A stretch of DNA of 5,866 nt from GCA-2699445 sp032127075 (GCA_032127075.1 JAQAZZ010000043.1:1-5866), one strand, 5' to 3'; shown: positions 1 to 5,866, counted from the first letter of the stretch. The notes: generated from the sequence alone by a model not told the origin. Made by a program: numbers and translations.

Positions 1-1134
1 GACGACGTCCTGAGCAGCCCGACCACCGCCAAGCGCGTCTCCGACATCGAGAATTGGTTGACGAGGCGCAGATACACCGCCCGGATGGAGGAGGGCGAAC
101 TGCGCGGCATCCACGTTGTGGTGCATCGCGGCTATGTCGCCCAAGGGATCGCCCGGGTGCATCTGCGCGTGATCGAAGCGCCCCGGCTGCCCGACGGCAG
201 CAGCTCGATCCCCTACTGGGACGTCCTGAACGCAAATCTGCGCCGCCATGCGGTCCTGCCTTTCCCGGGAGTGCGCGTCAGAGTCCACCTCGGCGAGTCG
301 TCAGGCGAGGGCATCACCGACAACCACGGCTTCGCCGCGATCACGCTGCCCGTGGGGGATCTGGCGGGGGGCTGGCATGAGGTGCAGGTGGAGACGGTCC
401 CCGACAAGGAGGGTATGCACGAATTCACCGACACCGGGCGGGTCCTGCAGCCGTCGGCTCGGGCCCCTTTCCTTGTCGTCAGCGACATCGACGACACAGT
501 GCTGCGCACCGGATTGGCGGAGGGCCTGACTGCTCTGCGGCGGACTCTGCTGCGCGATGCCCATACCCGCAGGGCAGTCCCCGGGATGTCGTCGCTGTAC
601 CGGGGGCTGGAGCGCGGCCTGCCGGACGCCGACGGCGACTACGGCCCCCAGACCGCGTTCTTCTACCTGTCCACCGGCAGTTGGGCGTTCTACGAGATGC
701 TGGTGCAGTTCCTGCAACTGCGTGGCTACCCGCGCGGCCCGTTGTTCCTCACCGACTGGGGCCCCCAGGAGAAATACTTGATGCGCTCCGGTGTGGAGCA
801 CAAGAAGAAGTCGCTGCGCCGGCTCGCCCGCGCCTACCCGGGCACCGCGATGGTGCTGATCGGCGACTCGGGGCAGAACGATCCTGACGTCTACGTGGAC
901 TTCGCCCGCGACCATCCCGAGGCGGTGAAGTGGATCCTCATCATGGACGCCGGGGAGGGCGCGGCCGAGAAGACCGAGACCCTTCGCAAACGGATCCCCC
1001 ACCTGCGCGAGGAGGGAATCCCGATTCTGCTCGCCGACAACGCCCTCGTGGCCGCCGAGGACGCCGTCCTGCTGGGCCTGGTCGACGATGTGACCCCGGA
1101 AGAGGTCGAGACGGAGATGGGGGCCATCTTCTGA
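1..1134 (+). CDS. App1-family (DUF2183) HAD-type phosphatase, 5'-truncated by the window edge
   Basis: Frame 1 is open from base 1 to the TGA at 1132-1134, giving 377 visible codons. TTG58 and ATG85 are possible starts, but neither has a Shine-Dalgarno site and the residues before them fit the family's N-terminal helix, so the real start lies upstream. An N-terminal beta-rich region (about residues 30-155) precedes a HAD phosphatase domain. The catalytic motif DIDDT is at 162-166 (nucleophile D162, acid/base D164). Motif II is the YLSTGSW stretch at 222-228, the motif III lysine lies in EHKKKS (266-271), and motif IV is IGDSGQNDPD (287-296) with D289 and D294. The stretch LTDWGP with a following RSG-EHK is typical of actinobacterial members. 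In yeast, App1 dephosphorylates phosphatidate; the bacterial substrate is not established, so 'phosphatidate phosphatase' is only a family name here. No signal peptide can be judged because the N-terminus is missing. The gene converges on the P-loop kinase gene. Confidence 0.9.
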   Translation, partial: DDVLSSPTTAKRVSDIENWLTRRRYTARMEEGELRGIHVVVHRGYVAQGIARVHLRVIEAPRLPDGSSSIPYWDVLNANLRRHAVLPFPGVRVRVHLGESSGEGITDNHGFAAITLPVGDLAGGWHEVQVETVPDKEGMHEFTDTGRVLQPSARAPFLVVSDIDDTVLRTGLAEGLTALRRTLLRDAHTRRAVPGMSSLYRGLERGLPDADGDYGPQTAFFYLSTGSWAFYEMLVQFLQLRGYPRGPLFLTDWGPQEKYLMRSGVEHKKKSLRRLARAYPGTAMVLIGDSGQNDPDVYVDFARDHPEAVKWILIMDAGEGAAEKTETLRKRIPHLREEGIPILLADNALVAAEDAVLLGLVDDVTPEEVETEMGAIF

Positions 1135-1177
1135 CCTCGGGTCTCTGCCGGGCTCTCTCGATCAGCGGTCGGTTGCG

Positions 1178-1218
1178 CTCGGCATGGTGGGGTGCTGCCC
1201 GTCAGCACGGATGCCGGG
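1178..1218. terminator. Imperfect hairpin between convergent genes, candidate bidirectional terminator
   Basis: An outer arm at 1178-1185 pairs with 1211-1218 (core CGGCAT/ATGCCG plus a T-G wobble and a C-G pair). An inner arm GTGCTG (1192-1197) pairs with CAGCAC (1203-1208) around a 5-nt loop. Between the arms lies an asymmetric internal loop of 6 and 2 nt. The structure sits 44 nt past the App1-family stop and covers the stop codon of the minus-strand kinase gene, which is where a shared terminator would lie. There is no T-tract on either strand, as is common in actinobacteria. This reading rests on pairing alone. Confidence 0.35.
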
Positions 1219-1831
1219 GGGACGGATCGCCGTCGGTGACAACCCAGTCGGCGGCACCGCGAGTCGGATAGCGGCGGAAGTGGGCGGTTTCCCGGTCCCG
1301 CCAGTGGGCCCACCAGTCCGATGCCGGTGGACCCCGGCGCCCCGCCGCGCGGGATCGGCGCACGTCGCCCGGTGCCTCCACCCAGATCAGCAGAGTCGAG
1401 ATACCGGCGAGGGCCGGGTGCCCGGCACCCACTCCCTCGATGACGTAGACATCCGCGGGCGGCACCAGGCGCCAGCCGTTGTAGCCACCGCGCGCCCAGT
1501 CGTACACCTGATAGCTCGGCTGGGCACCTGCGCGCAACGGTTCGGCGATCCACGCTTCCAGGTGGGCGCCGAACGAAGGATCGGTGAGTCCCTCCCACCC
1601 GTCGTAGACGTCGTCCAGCGCAATGGTGGCCACCATGAGCCCAGCGTCACCGAGCAGCTGCGACAACCCCGCCGCGAGCGTCGACTTCCCCGCACCGGCC
1701 CGACCGTCGATCAGGACCAGCTTCCCGCGGGGCAACGGCGAGCCGCGTGCCACGATGTCAGCGGCCAGTAGGGCGAACGGTGGACCGCCCGCCGCCGGGA
1801 ATCCGGCGTCCCCGGACGGGATGTCGGTCAT
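1202..1831 (-). CDS. P-loop, uridine-kinase-like ATP-binding protein
   Basis: 209 aa, starting at ATG 1831-1829 inside an ATGA that is shared with the pgm stop. The reading frame stays open far upstream, but that part is only the shadow of pgm in another frame, so the overlap start is preferred. Residues 39-51 form a beta strand and Walker A motif (GRAGAGKST, 43-51; K49). A DD pair at 73-74, followed by YDGWEGL, matches the nucleoside-binding segment of uridine-kinase-like proteins. A Walker-B-like strand VYVIEGVGAG occupies 129-138 (E132), and LLIWVEAP (147-154) is followed by an Arg-rich lid segment (158-166). The family phosphorylates a small nucleoside-like hydroxyl with ATP in the cytoplasm, but actinobacterial members of this size are usually annotated only as ATP-binding proteins and the substrate is unknown. 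It is the second gene of an operon with pgm and is probably translationally coupled to it. Confidence 0.8.
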   Translation of the reverse strand: MTDIPSGDAGFPAAGGPPFALLAADIVARGSPLPRGKLVLIDGRAGAGKSTLAAGLSQLLGDAGLMVATIALDDVYDGWEGLTDPSFGAHLEAWIAEPLRAGAQPSYQVYDWARGGYNGWRLVPPADVYVIEGVGAGHPALAGISTLLIWVEAPGDVRRSRAAGRRGPPASDWWAHWRDRETAHFRRYPTRGAADWVVTDGDPSPRHPC

Positions 1832-3480
1832 CCGCCAAGGGCTTCGGCGACCACTTCCCGGGCCTCCTGCTGGATCCGCTCCAGATGCTGCTGCCCCAGG
1901 AAGGACTCCGCGTAGATCTTGTACACGTCCTCGGTGCCGGAGGGCCGGGCCGCGAACCACCCGTTCTCCGCCACGACCTTCAGCCCCCCGATGGGGGCGT
2001 CGTTGCCCGGCGCCCGGGTCAGCGCGGCGACGATCGGTTCGCCGCCGAGCTGGGTGGCGCTCACCTGGTCGGGCGACAGGTCCTTGAGCAGTGCCTTCTG
2101 CTCCCGCGACGCGGGGGCATCGACGCGAGCGTAGACGGGGTCGCCGAAGCGTTCCGTGAGACCGCGGTATTCCTGCGACGGGCTGCTGCCGGTGCGGGCC
2201 AGAATCTCCGAGGCCAGGAGGGCCAAGATGATGCCGTCTTTGTCGGTCGTCCAGACCCGGCCGTCGCGGCGCAGGAAGGACGCCCCGGCCGACTCCTCGC
2301 CGCCGAAGGCGATCGACCCGTCGAGCAGGCCCGGCACGAACCATTTGAAGCCGACGGGGACCTCGAGTAGCTTGCGGCCCACCGACGCTGCGACCCGGTC
2401 GATCATCGACGAACTCACGACGGTCTTGCCCACGGCAGCGGCTTGCGGCCAATGGCCTCGGTTGCCGTACAGGTAGTTGATCGCCACAGCGAGGAAGTGG
2501 TTCGGGTTCATCAACCCCCCGTCGGGGGTCACGATGCCGTGCCGATCGGAATCTGCATCGTTGCCGGTGGCGATGTCGTACTTGTCGGACTGCTCGATCA
2601 GCGAGGCCATCGCGTACGGGCTGGAGCAGTCCATCCGTATCTTGCCGTCCCAGTCCAGGGTCATGAAACGCCACGTGGCATCGACCGCCGGGTTGACCAC
2701 GGTCAGGTCGAGGTCGAACTCATCGGCGATGGCCCCCCAGTACTCCACGGCCGCACCGCCGAGCGGGTCCGCGCCGATCCGGATGCCAGCGGCCCGGATG
2801 ACGTCGATATCCACAACGTTCGGCAGGTCGCGGATGTAGTTCTGCAGGAAGTCGTAGCGGCCAGTGCTGTGTGAGGCCAGCGCCTTGGCGATCGTGGTCC
2901 GTGCAACTCCCGACAACCCTGCTGCCAGGTACTTGTTGGCCTGGTCCTGCACCCAGCCGGTGATCTCGGCCCCGGCGGGTCCGCCGTCGGGCGGGTTGTA
3001 TTTGAAACCGCCGTCCCGCGGCGGGTTGTGCGACGGGGTGACAACCACCCCGTCGGCACGACCGGGATCCGACTCCGCAAGGCTGGCGTTGTACCCGAGG
3101 ATGGCGTGCGAGATCGCCGGCGTCGGGGTGTAGGACGCGCGTGCGTCGATGAGCACCGCCACCCCGTTGGCGGCGAACACCTCGACCGCGGTGGTCCAAG
3201 CGGGCTCGCTGAGGCCGTGGGTGTCGCGGCCGATGAAGAGGGGCCCTGCGATCCCGTTGTCGCGGCGGTAGTCACAGATCGCCTGCGAGGTTGCCGCGAT
3301 GTGGTCGTCGTTGAACGCCCCATCGAAAGCGGATCCGCGGTGGCCGGAGGTCCCGAAGGACACCCGCTGGCCGGGATCCGACGGGTCGGGGTGCAGCGAG
3401 TAGTAGGCGGTGATCAGCGCCGGCACATCAACGAGGTCGGCATCGACCGCACGGGTGCCCGCACGGGTGTTCTGGCTCAT
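1828..3480 (-). CDS. pgm: Alpha-D-glucose phosphoglucomutase (phosphohexomutase superfamily)
   Basis: 550 aa, complete, close to the roughly 546 aa of E. coli Pgm. It interconverts glucose-1-phosphate and glucose-6-phosphate in the cytoplasm, linking glycolysis to glycogen and nucleotide-sugar synthesis. All four active-site regions are present: the N-terminal SFGTSGHRG (41-49), the phosphoserine loop TPSHNPP (148-154, S150) followed by DGGFKYNPP, the Mg-binding loop NDADSDRHG (307-315; D308, D310, D312), the sugar-recognition loop GGEESAG (393-399), and the phosphate-binding loop RPSGT (512-516). The wording of these loops is that of the E. coli-type glucose-specific enzyme rather than ManB or GlmM. 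ATG 3480-3478 is chosen because GGGAGAG precedes it and the protein then begins at the usual place; the open frame continues 73 codons further upstream, but with Pro/Arg/Ser-rich, non-conserved residues. The stop overlaps the start of the P-loop kinase gene. The O-antigen-ligase-like gene is transcribed divergently 172 bp away. Confidence 0.98.
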   Translation of the reverse strand: MSQNTRAGTRAVDADLVDVPALITAYYSLHPDPSDPGQRVSFGTSGHRGSAFDGAFNDDHIAATSQAICDYRRDNGIAGPLFIGRDTHGLSEPAWTTAVEVFAANGVAVLIDARASYTPTPAISHAILGYNASLAESDPGRADGVVVTPSHNPPRDGGFKYNPPDGGPAGAEITGWVQDQANKYLAAGLSGVARTTIAKALASHSTGRYDFLQNYIRDLPNVVDIDVIRAAGIRIGADPLGGAAVEYWGAIADEFDLDLTVVNPAVDATWRFMTLDWDGKIRMDCSSPYAMASLIEQSDKYDIATGNDADSDRHGIVTPDGGLMNPNHFLAVAINYLYGNRGHWPQAAAVGKTVVSSSMIDRVAASVGRKLLEVPVGFKWFVPGLLDGSIAFGGEESAGASFLRRDGRVWTTDKDGIILALLASEILARTGSSPSQEYRGLTERFGDPVYARVDAPASREQKALLKDLSPDQVSATQLGGEPIVAALTRAPGNDAPIGGLKVVAENGWFAARPSGTEDVYKIYAESFLGQQHLERIQQEAREVVAEALGG

Positions 3481-3483
3481 GGT

Positions 3484-3490
3484 CTCTCCC
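3484..3490 (-). promoter_or_regulatory. Ribosome binding site fixing the pgm start
   Basis: Read on the minus strand, GGGAGAG lies just before ATG 3480, with GGAG five nucleotides from the start codon. This supports the 550-aa start over the longer open frame. I see no convincing -35/-10 pair for pgm in the gap. Confidence 0.7.
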
Positions 3491-3609
3491 GGGTGTTGTG
3501 CCCCATCGTCGCCGCCGGGGCCGGGCCACGCGACCCGAACGAGGCAACCTGGGCTCGGGCCCGCCGGGTTCGGCGATCTGCTCAAGTGCCGCACGAGCCC
3601 GTGTGGGGG

Positions 3610-3615
3610 TACCGT
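3610..3615 (+). promoter_or_regulatory. Possible -10 element for the O-antigen-ligase-like gene
   Basis: TACCGT fits the TANNNT pattern and lies 37 nt before the chosen GTG start. No good -35 is present; the hexamer at 17-bp spacing is TGCCGC. A small dyad (CGCACG at 3590-3595 with CGTGTG at 3600-3605, 4-nt loop, one G-T pair) sits in the spacer and could be an operator. A transcript starting near 3621 would exclude the earlier in-frame GTG at 3614. The call is weak. Confidence 0.25.
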
Positions 3616-3638
3616 GCAGACGGACAGCCAAGCCCGGC

Positions 3639-3644
3639 GGGAGG
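3639..3644 (+). promoter_or_regulatory. Ribosome binding site deciding the start of the ligase-like gene
   Basis: GGGAGG is followed by an 8-nt spacer and GTG at 3653, a near-ideal arrangement. The ATG at 3645, inside the spacer, is in another frame. The in-frame GTG at 3614 has only a G-run before it. Confidence 0.75.
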
Positions 3645-3652
3645 ATGCCTCG

Positions 3653-4951
3653 GTGGACAGCCCCACGCTCGCTCGACCAGTGGGCCGCTCGGCGCCCACC
3701 GATCGGGCAGCGACCGTGGCGGTGGCCGGGTTCGCTGGTCTCGGACCGGCCCTTGCGGTGGCCGTGTGTCTGTGGTCGATGGTTCAGACCCCGTTCACCG
3801 GCGCCCCGGCCATCCAGCCGGGAGTCACGGCGGCCGTCGCCGCAGCCAGCCTCGTCTCGTTGGCCCTGGCGGTGTGGCGGGGGATCAGCACGATGATCCT
3901 GCTCTTGGCGATCAGTCTGGGCCTCAGCGTCGCTACGGCCTCGCTGGGCGGCGTGGTCCACCAGTTCCCGGACACCACCTTCGTCCCAGCCGCGATGGGT
4001 CTGGCGGTGGCCGCCGCGGCCGCCGCCGCCGCGGCCGTCCCACCGCGGGTGATCCGCGCCCTGGTCCTGCTGGTGCTGGGCGCCGTGGTGTGGTTGTCCC
4101 TGGCGCTCGGCGTGGCGGACGTGCTCGGGTCGCAGAACTCCGCCCTCTACGAGCGGGGCGAACGCTCCTGGCTCGGCGTGCTGCAACTGGGCGGCATACC
4201 GGGTCATCCCAACGGGATGGCACTGTTCGCGTCGCTGGCGCTGCTACTGCAGTCCTTGGCGCTCCTCGCATCGCAGACCCGGTCGGCCGCCTGGCGGATC
4301 GCCGCATTCGTCGCCGGCCCCGCCGCCGCGGGGGCCGCGCTGATCTGGTCGCAGAGCCGGACCGGTCTGCTGTGCGCCGTCGCAGTGATCGCGTTGCTGG
4401 TGATCGTGAAGGTGTTCCCCCGCCGCTCCTGGCTGACCCCCGCCCTGCTCGGCACAGCTGCGCTGTCCTCAGCCGTCCCGCCGCTGCTGACGCTGGCTGG
4501 ATTCTCCTTCCACGGCCGTTGGTTCCCCTGGTCGATCGCCTGGCAACAGCTGCAGGGAAACTGGCTGCTGGGACAGGGTCCAGAAGTCTTCAGTCCCGAG
4601 TTCTGGGACCGGTGGGTCCTCGACCAACCCGCTTGGTGGGAGCCCGCTCATGCGCACAATCAGATTCTTGCCAGCCTCGTGATGCTGGGGCTGGTCGGCT
4701 TGGCCATCCTCGTGGCGGCTGTTGTTGTCATGATCCTCATCGCCAGTCGATCCCGATTCCTCGACGGCGGTTGGGCGATCGCGGTGTGCGGGGTCATGTT
4801 CATCAACGCGGGTCCGGAGAACGTCTTGGGCGTGGCCGACATCGGGGCGACCTACCTGCCAGTCTTGGTCGTCGCCGCTGTGCTCGCAGCGTCGTGGACC
4901 ATCGCAAGCCCCGGTTCGCGGCAGGCACCCGAGGCGGCACAGTCGGGCTGA
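3653..4951 (+). CDS. O-antigen ligase/polymerase-family (WaaL/Wzy-like) polytopic membrane protein
   Basis: 432 aa from GTG 3653, chosen for its strong upstream GGGAGG. About 11-12 hydrophobic segments can be read, roughly at 20-42, 55-75, 78-98, 110-130, 134-157, 186-207, 212-232, 236-254, 262-283, 336-361, 372-388 and 398-416. Family marks are GHPNG (184-188), SQSRTG (233-238, R236), and a large Trp-rich loop at about 284-335 ending in HAHN. From H335 the sequence fits the H[NSQ]x9Gxx[GTY] pattern described for WaaL-type ligases (H335, N336, G346, G349). Such proteins use undecaprenyl-linked glycans on the outer face of the membrane, joining chains to an acceptor or polymerising repeat units; the motif does not separate ligase from polymerase. 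An actinobacterium has no lipopolysaccharide, so the acceptor would be another wall, lipid or protein component. Nine consecutive alanines occupy 120-128, inside a membrane segment. Divergence from pgm and a downstream glycoside hydrolase suggest a polysaccharide role. Confidence 0.87.
   Translation: MDSPTLARPVGRSAPTDRAATVAVAGFAGLGPALAVAVCLWSMVQTPFTGAPAIQPGVTAAVAAASLVSLALAVWRGISTMILLLAISLGLSVATASLGGVVHQFPDTTFVPAAMGLAVAAAAAAAAAVPPRVIRALVLLVLGAVVWLSLALGVADVLGSQNSALYERGERSWLGVLQLGGIPGHPNGMALFASLALLLQSLALLASQTRSAAWRIAAFVAGPAAAGAALIWSQSRTGLLCAVAVIALLVIVKVFPRRSWLTPALLGTAALSSAVPPLLTLAGFSFHGRWFPWSIAWQQLQGNWLLGQGPEVFSPEFWDRWVLDQPAWWEPAHAHNQILASLVMLGLVGLAILVAAVVVMILIASRSRFLDGGWAIAVCGVMFINAGPENVLGVADIGATYLPVLVVAAVLAASWTIASPGSRQAPEAAQSG
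4010..4036 (+). repeat. GCC/GCG alanine run with an in-frame 12-bp direct repeat
   Basis: Nine Ala codons in a row, GCC except for two GCG. The 12-mer GCCGCCGCGGCC occurs at 4010-4021 and again at 4025-4036, offset by five codons. This is a slippage-prone low-complexity tract in the ligase-like gene; any length change by whole units keeps the frame and alters a membrane helix. Confidence 0.9.
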
Positions 4952-4959
4952 GCCGCCTC
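4931..4959 (+). terminator. Strong hairpin straddling the stop codon of the ligase-like gene
   Basis: GAGGCGGC (4931-4938) pairs perfectly with GCCGCCTC (4952-4959). Inside it, after one A-A mismatch, CAG (4940-4942) pairs with CTG (4948-4950), leaving a 5-nt TCGGG loop. That is 11 pairs out of 12 positions. The TGA (4949-4951) lies in the 3' arm. No T-run follows, so it is an actinobacterial-type, U-less terminator candidate or a 3'-end stabilising structure. Confidence 0.5.
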
Positions 4960-4995
4960 ACGGTCCAACGGCGCCTCGGCCCTTCAGCTGGACAA

Positions 4996-5015
4996 CCGCT
5001 GCCAGTTGGCGGCGG
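4996..5015. terminator. Second intergenic hairpin, possible tandem terminator
   Basis: CCGCTGCC (4996-5003) pairs with GGCGGCGG (5008-5015) through eight positions including one T-G wobble, around an AGTT tetraloop. It lies 37 nt after the first hairpin and well before the possible promoter of the lipoprotein gene. There is no T-run. In GC-rich DNA such a stem can arise by chance, so the terminator role is tentative. Confidence 0.3.
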
Positions 5016-5084
5016 CAGGCGTCGGTAAGGTCACTATTGGCCATCGACCGCATGGGGCGCGCGGCACCCCGGCGTCGCGTCGGA

Positions 5085-5090
5085 TAGATT
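5085..5090 (+). promoter_or_regulatory. Possible -10 element for the lipoprotein hydrolase gene
   Basis: TAGATT stands out as the AT-richest patch in the 166-bp gap and fits TANNNT. It would start transcription near 5097, leaving a leader of about 21 nt that still contains the GGGAG site. No recognisable -35 is found at 16-18 bp spacing. Together with the hairpins upstream, it suggests the hydrolase gene is transcribed on its own rather than by read-through. Confidence 0.35.
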
Positions 5091-5104
5091 ACCCCCGTCT
5101 TGAT

Positions 5105-5109
5105 GGGAG
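5105..5109 (+). promoter_or_regulatory. Ribosome binding site deciding the lipoprotein start
   Basis: GGGAG lies 8 nt before ATG 5118. An in-frame ATG at 5103 would add five residues but has no Shine-Dalgarno site and overlaps this one, so 5118 is preferred. Confidence 0.7.
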
Positions 5110-5117
5110 AGCTGCGG

Positions 5118-5866
5118 ATGGATCTGCGCGTTCGGTGGGCAGCGGCGGCACTAGGTCTCGCGCTCGCGCTGACCGGTTGTGGTGGCGAGCCCGAACCAAC
5201 CGCAGGACAGTCGGCTTCACCCTCCGCCGACGCGCCCGCGCCCGAAGGCATCAAGGTGGGCCGCGAGCCCAACCAGCCGTTCAGCGTCACGGCCAATGAC
5301 CTCGGCATCCACTCCTACACCACGCAGCCGCAGGTGCCCACCGAGTCCATCCGGCTGACCTGCTACCCCAACTGGGCTGTGGCCAATCCCGCTCCGGGTG
5401 AGTTCCAGTGGGCCGATTTCGACGGCGCTCTCGCCCAAGCCGAATCGTGGGGCTACACCGACATCCTCTATTCGTTCTGCGCCACACCGAAGTGGGCCGG
5501 AACACCCGCGGCGGACAACGATCAGGCCGCCTTCGGCCCCGGTACGGCGCAACCGCCGAAGAACATGAAGGTCTGGGAGGAATGGGTCAGCGCGGTAGCC
5601 GCGCGCTACAAGGGACGCATCACCGGCTACGAGATCTGGAACGAACCGAGTTCGCCCCAGTTCTACGCCGGCAGCCCCCAGCAGATGGTGAAGATGACCA
5701 AGGTTGCCTACGAGGCGATCAAGGAAGCTGACCCCGAGGCCTACGTGCTGTCGGCCAGCACCCAGACCCACAATCCGGACTTCTACGAGTCGTTCTTCCC
5801 GGACTACGTCACTGGTCTGCAGAGACAGGGATGGCCGGTCGACGGCATCGCCGCCCACTTCTATCC
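5118..5866 (+). CDS. Lipoprotein glycoside hydrolase, clan GH-A (GH39-like), 3'-truncated by the window edge
   Basis: 249 complete codons are visible before the right edge, with no stop. The N-terminus is a lipoprotein signal peptide: arginines at 4 and 6, a hydrophobic Ala/Leu core (8-18), and lipobox LTGC ending at C21. The mature protein should be lipid-anchored on the outer face of the membrane. A Gly/Glu/Pro/Ala/Ser linker (22-45) leads into a TIM-barrel-like domain. Recognisable elements are the GEFQWADFD stretch before a WGYTDILYSF strand, TPKWAG, and YEIWNEP, where E176 is the expected acid/base of clan GH-A. The final visible residues, GIAAHFY, resemble the conserved His-containing strand of GH39-like enzymes. 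The catalytic nucleophile glutamate lies beyond the window. GH39 and GH5 relatives cut beta-linked polysaccharides; the exopolysaccharide hydrolase PslG is a GH39 relative. The exact family and substrate cannot be set from this fragment. It follows the O-antigen-ligase-like gene in the same direction but appears to have its own promoter. Confidence 0.85.
   Translation, partial: MDLRVRWAAAALGLALALTGCGGEPEPTAGQSASPSADAPAPEGIKVGREPNQPFSVTANDLGIHSYTTQPQVPTESIRLTCYPNWAVANPAPGEFQWADFDGALAQAESWGYTDILYSFCATPKWAGTPAADNDQAAFGPGTAQPPKNMKVWEEWVSAVAARYKGRITGYEIWNEPSSPQFYAGSPQQMVKMTKVAYEAIKEADPEAYVLSASTQTHNPDFYESFFPDYVTGLQRQGWPVDGIAAHFY

Noticed and set aside
301..1002. A 233-codon minus-strand open frame opposite the App1-family gene
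   Set aside because: The plus strand carries all HAD motifs in order; the reverse frame shows none and lacks a ribosome binding site.
2514..2529. C-run/G-run hairpin (6-bp stem, 4-nt loop) inside pgm
   Set aside because: It encodes conserved-type residues of the Pgm chain (TPDGG region) in Gly/Pro codons; such stems are common by chance in GC-rich coding DNA. A similar one near 1983-2000 was dismissed for the same reason.
1832..2674. N-terminal extension of the P-loop kinase frame by 281 codons
   Set aside because: The extension is pgm read in another frame, with Arg-rich meaningless sequence. The ATGA overlap gives a natural start at 1831.
3481..3699. 73-residue N-terminal extension of Pgm
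   Set aside because: The family begins near MSQN, a GGGAGAG site precedes that ATG, and the extension is not family-like and would overlap the start of the divergent gene.
3428..4207. A 259-codon minus-strand open frame opposite the start of the ligase-like gene
   Set aside because: It is Arg/Gly/His-rich shadow sequence, whereas the plus-strand frame shows membrane segments and family motifs.
3028..5028. A 666-codon plus-strand open frame running opposite pgm and across the ligase-like gene
   Set aside because: It crosses two well-supported genes in other frames, is Gly/Arg/Pro-rich with no domain or motif, and has no Shine-Dalgarno site. Long shadow frames are expected in high-GC DNA.
4958..5308. 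A 116-codon minus-strand open frame over the gap and lipoprotein start
   Set aside because: It overlaps a clear lipoprotein signal peptide with its own ribosome binding site and has no recognisable features.

Overview
The window comes from a high-GC actinobacterium (Actinomycetota). The base composition, the GC-ending codon use, the Shine-Dalgarno sites (GGGAG/GGGAGG type) and the protein families all point that way. I cannot place it at genus level. It is tightly packed: five protein genes cover almost everything, and the three intergenic gaps are 67, 172 and 166 bp. I see no tRNA, rRNA, CRISPR, insertion sequence or phage signature.

Layout from left to right. (1) Bases 1-1134 (+): the 3'-terminal 377 codons of an App1-family (DUF2183) HAD phosphatase; the true start lies left of the window. 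(2) Bases 1202-1831 (-): a small P-loop, uridine-kinase-like ATP-binding protein that converges on gene 1. (3) Bases 1828-3480 (-): a complete alpha-D-glucose phosphoglucomutase, pgm. Its stop overlaps the start of the P-loop gene in an ATGA, so the two form an operon with pgm first. (4) Bases 3653-4951 (+): a polytopic membrane protein of the O-antigen ligase/polymerase (WaaL/Wzy-like) family, divergent from pgm. (5) Bases 5118-5866 (+): the N-terminal part of a secreted lipoprotein glycoside hydrolase of clan GH-A (GH39-like, WNEP motif), cut by the right edge.

Genes 3, 4 and 5 suggest a common theme of extracellular or cell-wall polysaccharide. Pgm makes glucose-1-phosphate, the entry point to nucleotide sugars. 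The membrane protein could polymerise or transfer a lipid-linked glycan outside the membrane, and the lipoprotein hydrolase could trim such a glycan. This reading is inferred from families and proximity; no glycosyltransferase or flippase is visible. Genes 1 and 2 have clear folds but unresolved substrates.

Regulatory signals are modest. There are plausible -10 hexamers upstream of genes 4 and 5, a strong hairpin across the stop codon of gene 4 with a second hairpin downstream, and an imperfect hairpin between the convergent genes 1 and 2. The window is mostly ordinary chromosomal sequence. I do not see convincing evidence of a new kind of system; the most interesting items are the possible polysaccharide locus and the coupled pgm/P-loop kinase pair.
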